DNA from: Thiotrichales bacterium
GTDB taxonomy: Bacteria; Pseudomonadota; Gammaproteobacteria; Thiomicrospirales; Thiomicrospiraceae
Direction of reading: 5' to 3'
Length of the DNA stretch: 5,773 nucleotides
NCBI GenBank assembly: GCA_014763835.1
Contig: JACXUQ010000142.1
Span: 1 to 5,773, forward strand
The translations under genes were made by a program, and so were the position numbers. Below the pieces are notes generated by a model. It had not been told where the DNA came from and searched no databases. It was given only the letters and a program-made list of their open reading frames with translations. Below are positions 4,609 to 5,773 of this stretch, in pieces; position 1 is the first letter of the stretch, and each line of letters opens with the position of its first letter.

Positions 4609-5773
4609 CTTTTGTTACCTTTAAAATAAATTGTGTACCCATCGAATCGCTTTTAACCAGCTCGATTGAACCTTGCATTTGCTGCATAAGCATTTTATTC
4701 AAATATAATCCCAAACCTGTTCCGCCGTTAGTATCACCTTGATATTGGCTTTTGGTAGTAAAAAAGGGTTCAAAAATTCGTGGTTGCATTTCTGGTTCTA
4801 TCCCCTGCCCATTATCGGTGACCACTACTTCAATTTGTTCATCTGTTAATGACTCTCGCACCTCAATATTGATTTTACTTGCTCCAGCTTCCATGCTGTT
4901 AGTCAGTAAATTAAAAAGGATTTGCTCGAGCGCCGCTTGATCTACCAGCGCTTGCAAACTTGAAGACGCAGTTAAGCTGAGTTCTATCTTGGCTTTTTGT
5001 TTGGCAACGGGCTGTATTAACGCCACTAAATTGGTTATAAACTTGATTAAATCAATCGCTTGTAACTCTAAAACAGGCGGTTTAGCTGCCGAAAGTAAGT
5101 TTTTAACCTGTTCTGAGCACGTTTTAGCCTGACGTTCAATGGTTTGTAAACGCTGAGTAAGGTTTTCATCCTTAGTTTGCTGCATACCCATTTGCGCATA
5201 ACCAATGATATTGGCTAAAGGGGTATTTAAGTTATGTGCTAAACCCGCTGCCATCTGTCCAATGGTAGCCATACGTTGACTTTGACAAAGATTTTGGGTT
5301 GCCTGATTAGTAAATTTATGCGCTTCTTCTAGTGATTTAACATGCGCTTTTAGAGCGACTTGTAACTCACGAATAGCATGATTTAAAATTCCGAGTTCAT
5401 CGGGTAAATCGGCTTTAAACTCAATCATTTCATCAAAAATCTTATCGCTTGAATTTAAGTTATTCGCCAGTTGCAAAATAGGGTTAACCAGGTGTTTATT
5501 GAGTAAGCTTTTAACGGCATAAAACAGACCAAACAGAATTGTAATCAATCCTAAAAAAAGCATTACCGACAGCTGATTGAGTGGCTTTTCAATGGACTCA
5601 AGACTAAAAACTAAACTGATTTTACCCGCAGGTTTATCAAAAAAAGTTAACGGCTTTTCAATGTGCAAGGTTTTATGATGCAAATCATGCAGAGGTTCAA
5701 TTTCGGCTAACACCTGCTGGCGTGCATTTTCAATCTTTACACCAATCAAATCCGTATTATGATTGACTAAATC
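4601..5773 (-). CDS. Sensor histidine kinase, NtrB-like, N-terminus outside the window
   Basis: Partial gene: 390 codons are visible and the frame is open to the window edge with no stop, so the true start lies beyond 5773. An in-frame TTG at 5749 is only an internal leucine codon. Numbering from the edge, residues 1-67 look like the end of a periplasmic sensor domain. A transmembrane helix follows (about 68-88), then a HAMP-like linker with its NPILQLANNL and DELG signatures, and a coiled coil. The HisKA domain has AHNLNTPL with phospho-acceptor His180. The ATPase domain has the N box LFNLLTNSMEA, G1 DNGQG (320-324), F box FEPFFTTK (334-341) and G2 GGTGLGLYL (350-358). It would sit in the inner membrane and phosphorylate the overlapping NtrC-type regulator. 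The residue after the catalytic His is Asn rather than the usual Glu. The ligand is unknown; a sulfur compound is a guess from context. Confidence 0.93.
   Translation of the reverse strand, partial: DLVNHNTDLIGVKIENARQQVLAEIEPLHDLHHKTLHIEKPLTFFDKPAGKISLVFSLESIEKPLNQLSVMLFLGLITILFGLFYAVKSLLNKHLVNPILQLANNLNSSDKIFDEMIEFKADLPDELGILNHAIRELQVALKAHVKSLEEAHKFTNQATQNLCQSQRMATIGQMAAGLAHNLNTPLANIIGYAQMGMQQTKDENLTQRLQTIERQAKTCSEQVKNLLSAAKPPVLELQAIDLIKFITNLVALIQPVAKQKAKIELSLTASSSLQALVDQAALEQILFNLLTNSMEAGASKINIEVRESLTDEQIEVVVTDNGQGIEPEMQPRIFEPFFTTKSQYQGDTNGGTGLGLYLNKMLMQQMQGSIELVKSDSMGTQFILKVTKDA

Noticed and set aside
1..5773. CRISPR arrays, tRNA, rRNA, insertion sequences or attachment sites
   Set aside because: No spaced direct repeats, cloverleaf, ribosomal sequence, transposase or terminal repeats were seen on either strand.

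Overview
The window is part of a sulfur-oxidation (Sox) locus from a chemolithotrophic bacterium. The AT-rich composition, the SoxA and SoxX sequence style, and a sigma-54 two-component pair beside sox genes suggest a gammaproteobacterial sulfur oxidiser, perhaps of the Thiomicrospira/Thiomicrorhabdus/Hydrogenovibrio type. That taxonomic placement is inference from protein style only. All five recognisable genes lie on the minus strand, so the locus reads from right to left.

Right part (3244-5773): a membrane-bound NtrB-like sensor histidine kinase, whose N-terminus is cut off by the window edge, overlaps by 8 bases an NtrC-family response regulator (REC, AAA+ with an intact GAFTGA loop, Fis-type HTH). 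Overlap and domain make-up mark them as a cognate pair acting through sigma-54 RNA polymerase.

Middle (1472-3243): a 166-bp intergenic region separates the regulator from soxA. It carries a close match to a -24/-12 (sigma-54) promoter reading into soxA, an IHF-like site just upstream, and a cluster of TTGCAA dyads about 100 bp upstream, where an activator of this class would bind. soxA and soxX follow, 23 bp apart. They encode the two subunits of the periplasmic SoxAX cytochrome, which joins thiosulfate to the SoxYZ carrier. Each has one visible CxxCH haem site. No soxYZ, soxB or soxCD is in the window, so these must lie elsewhere if the pathway is complete.

Left part (1-1471): the last gene encodes an exported metallo-beta-lactamase-fold protein of the SoxH-like kind, in which the normally invariant HxHxDH zinc motif is replaced by GSQDHR although the later metal ligands remain. 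A likely intrinsic terminator follows it. The remaining ~500 bp hold no convincing gene but contain a long alternating pyrimidine-purine tract and several perfect palindromes.

Working model (inference): the kinase senses a periplasmic or membrane signal linked to reduced sulfur, phosphorylates the regulator, and the regulator fires the sigma-54 promoter of soxA-soxX-MBL. A sigma-54-dependent pair (TspS/TspR) has been reported to control sox genes in Acidithiobacillus caldus, so the logic has a precedent. The less familiar points here are the compact layout and the altered metallo-hydrolase.
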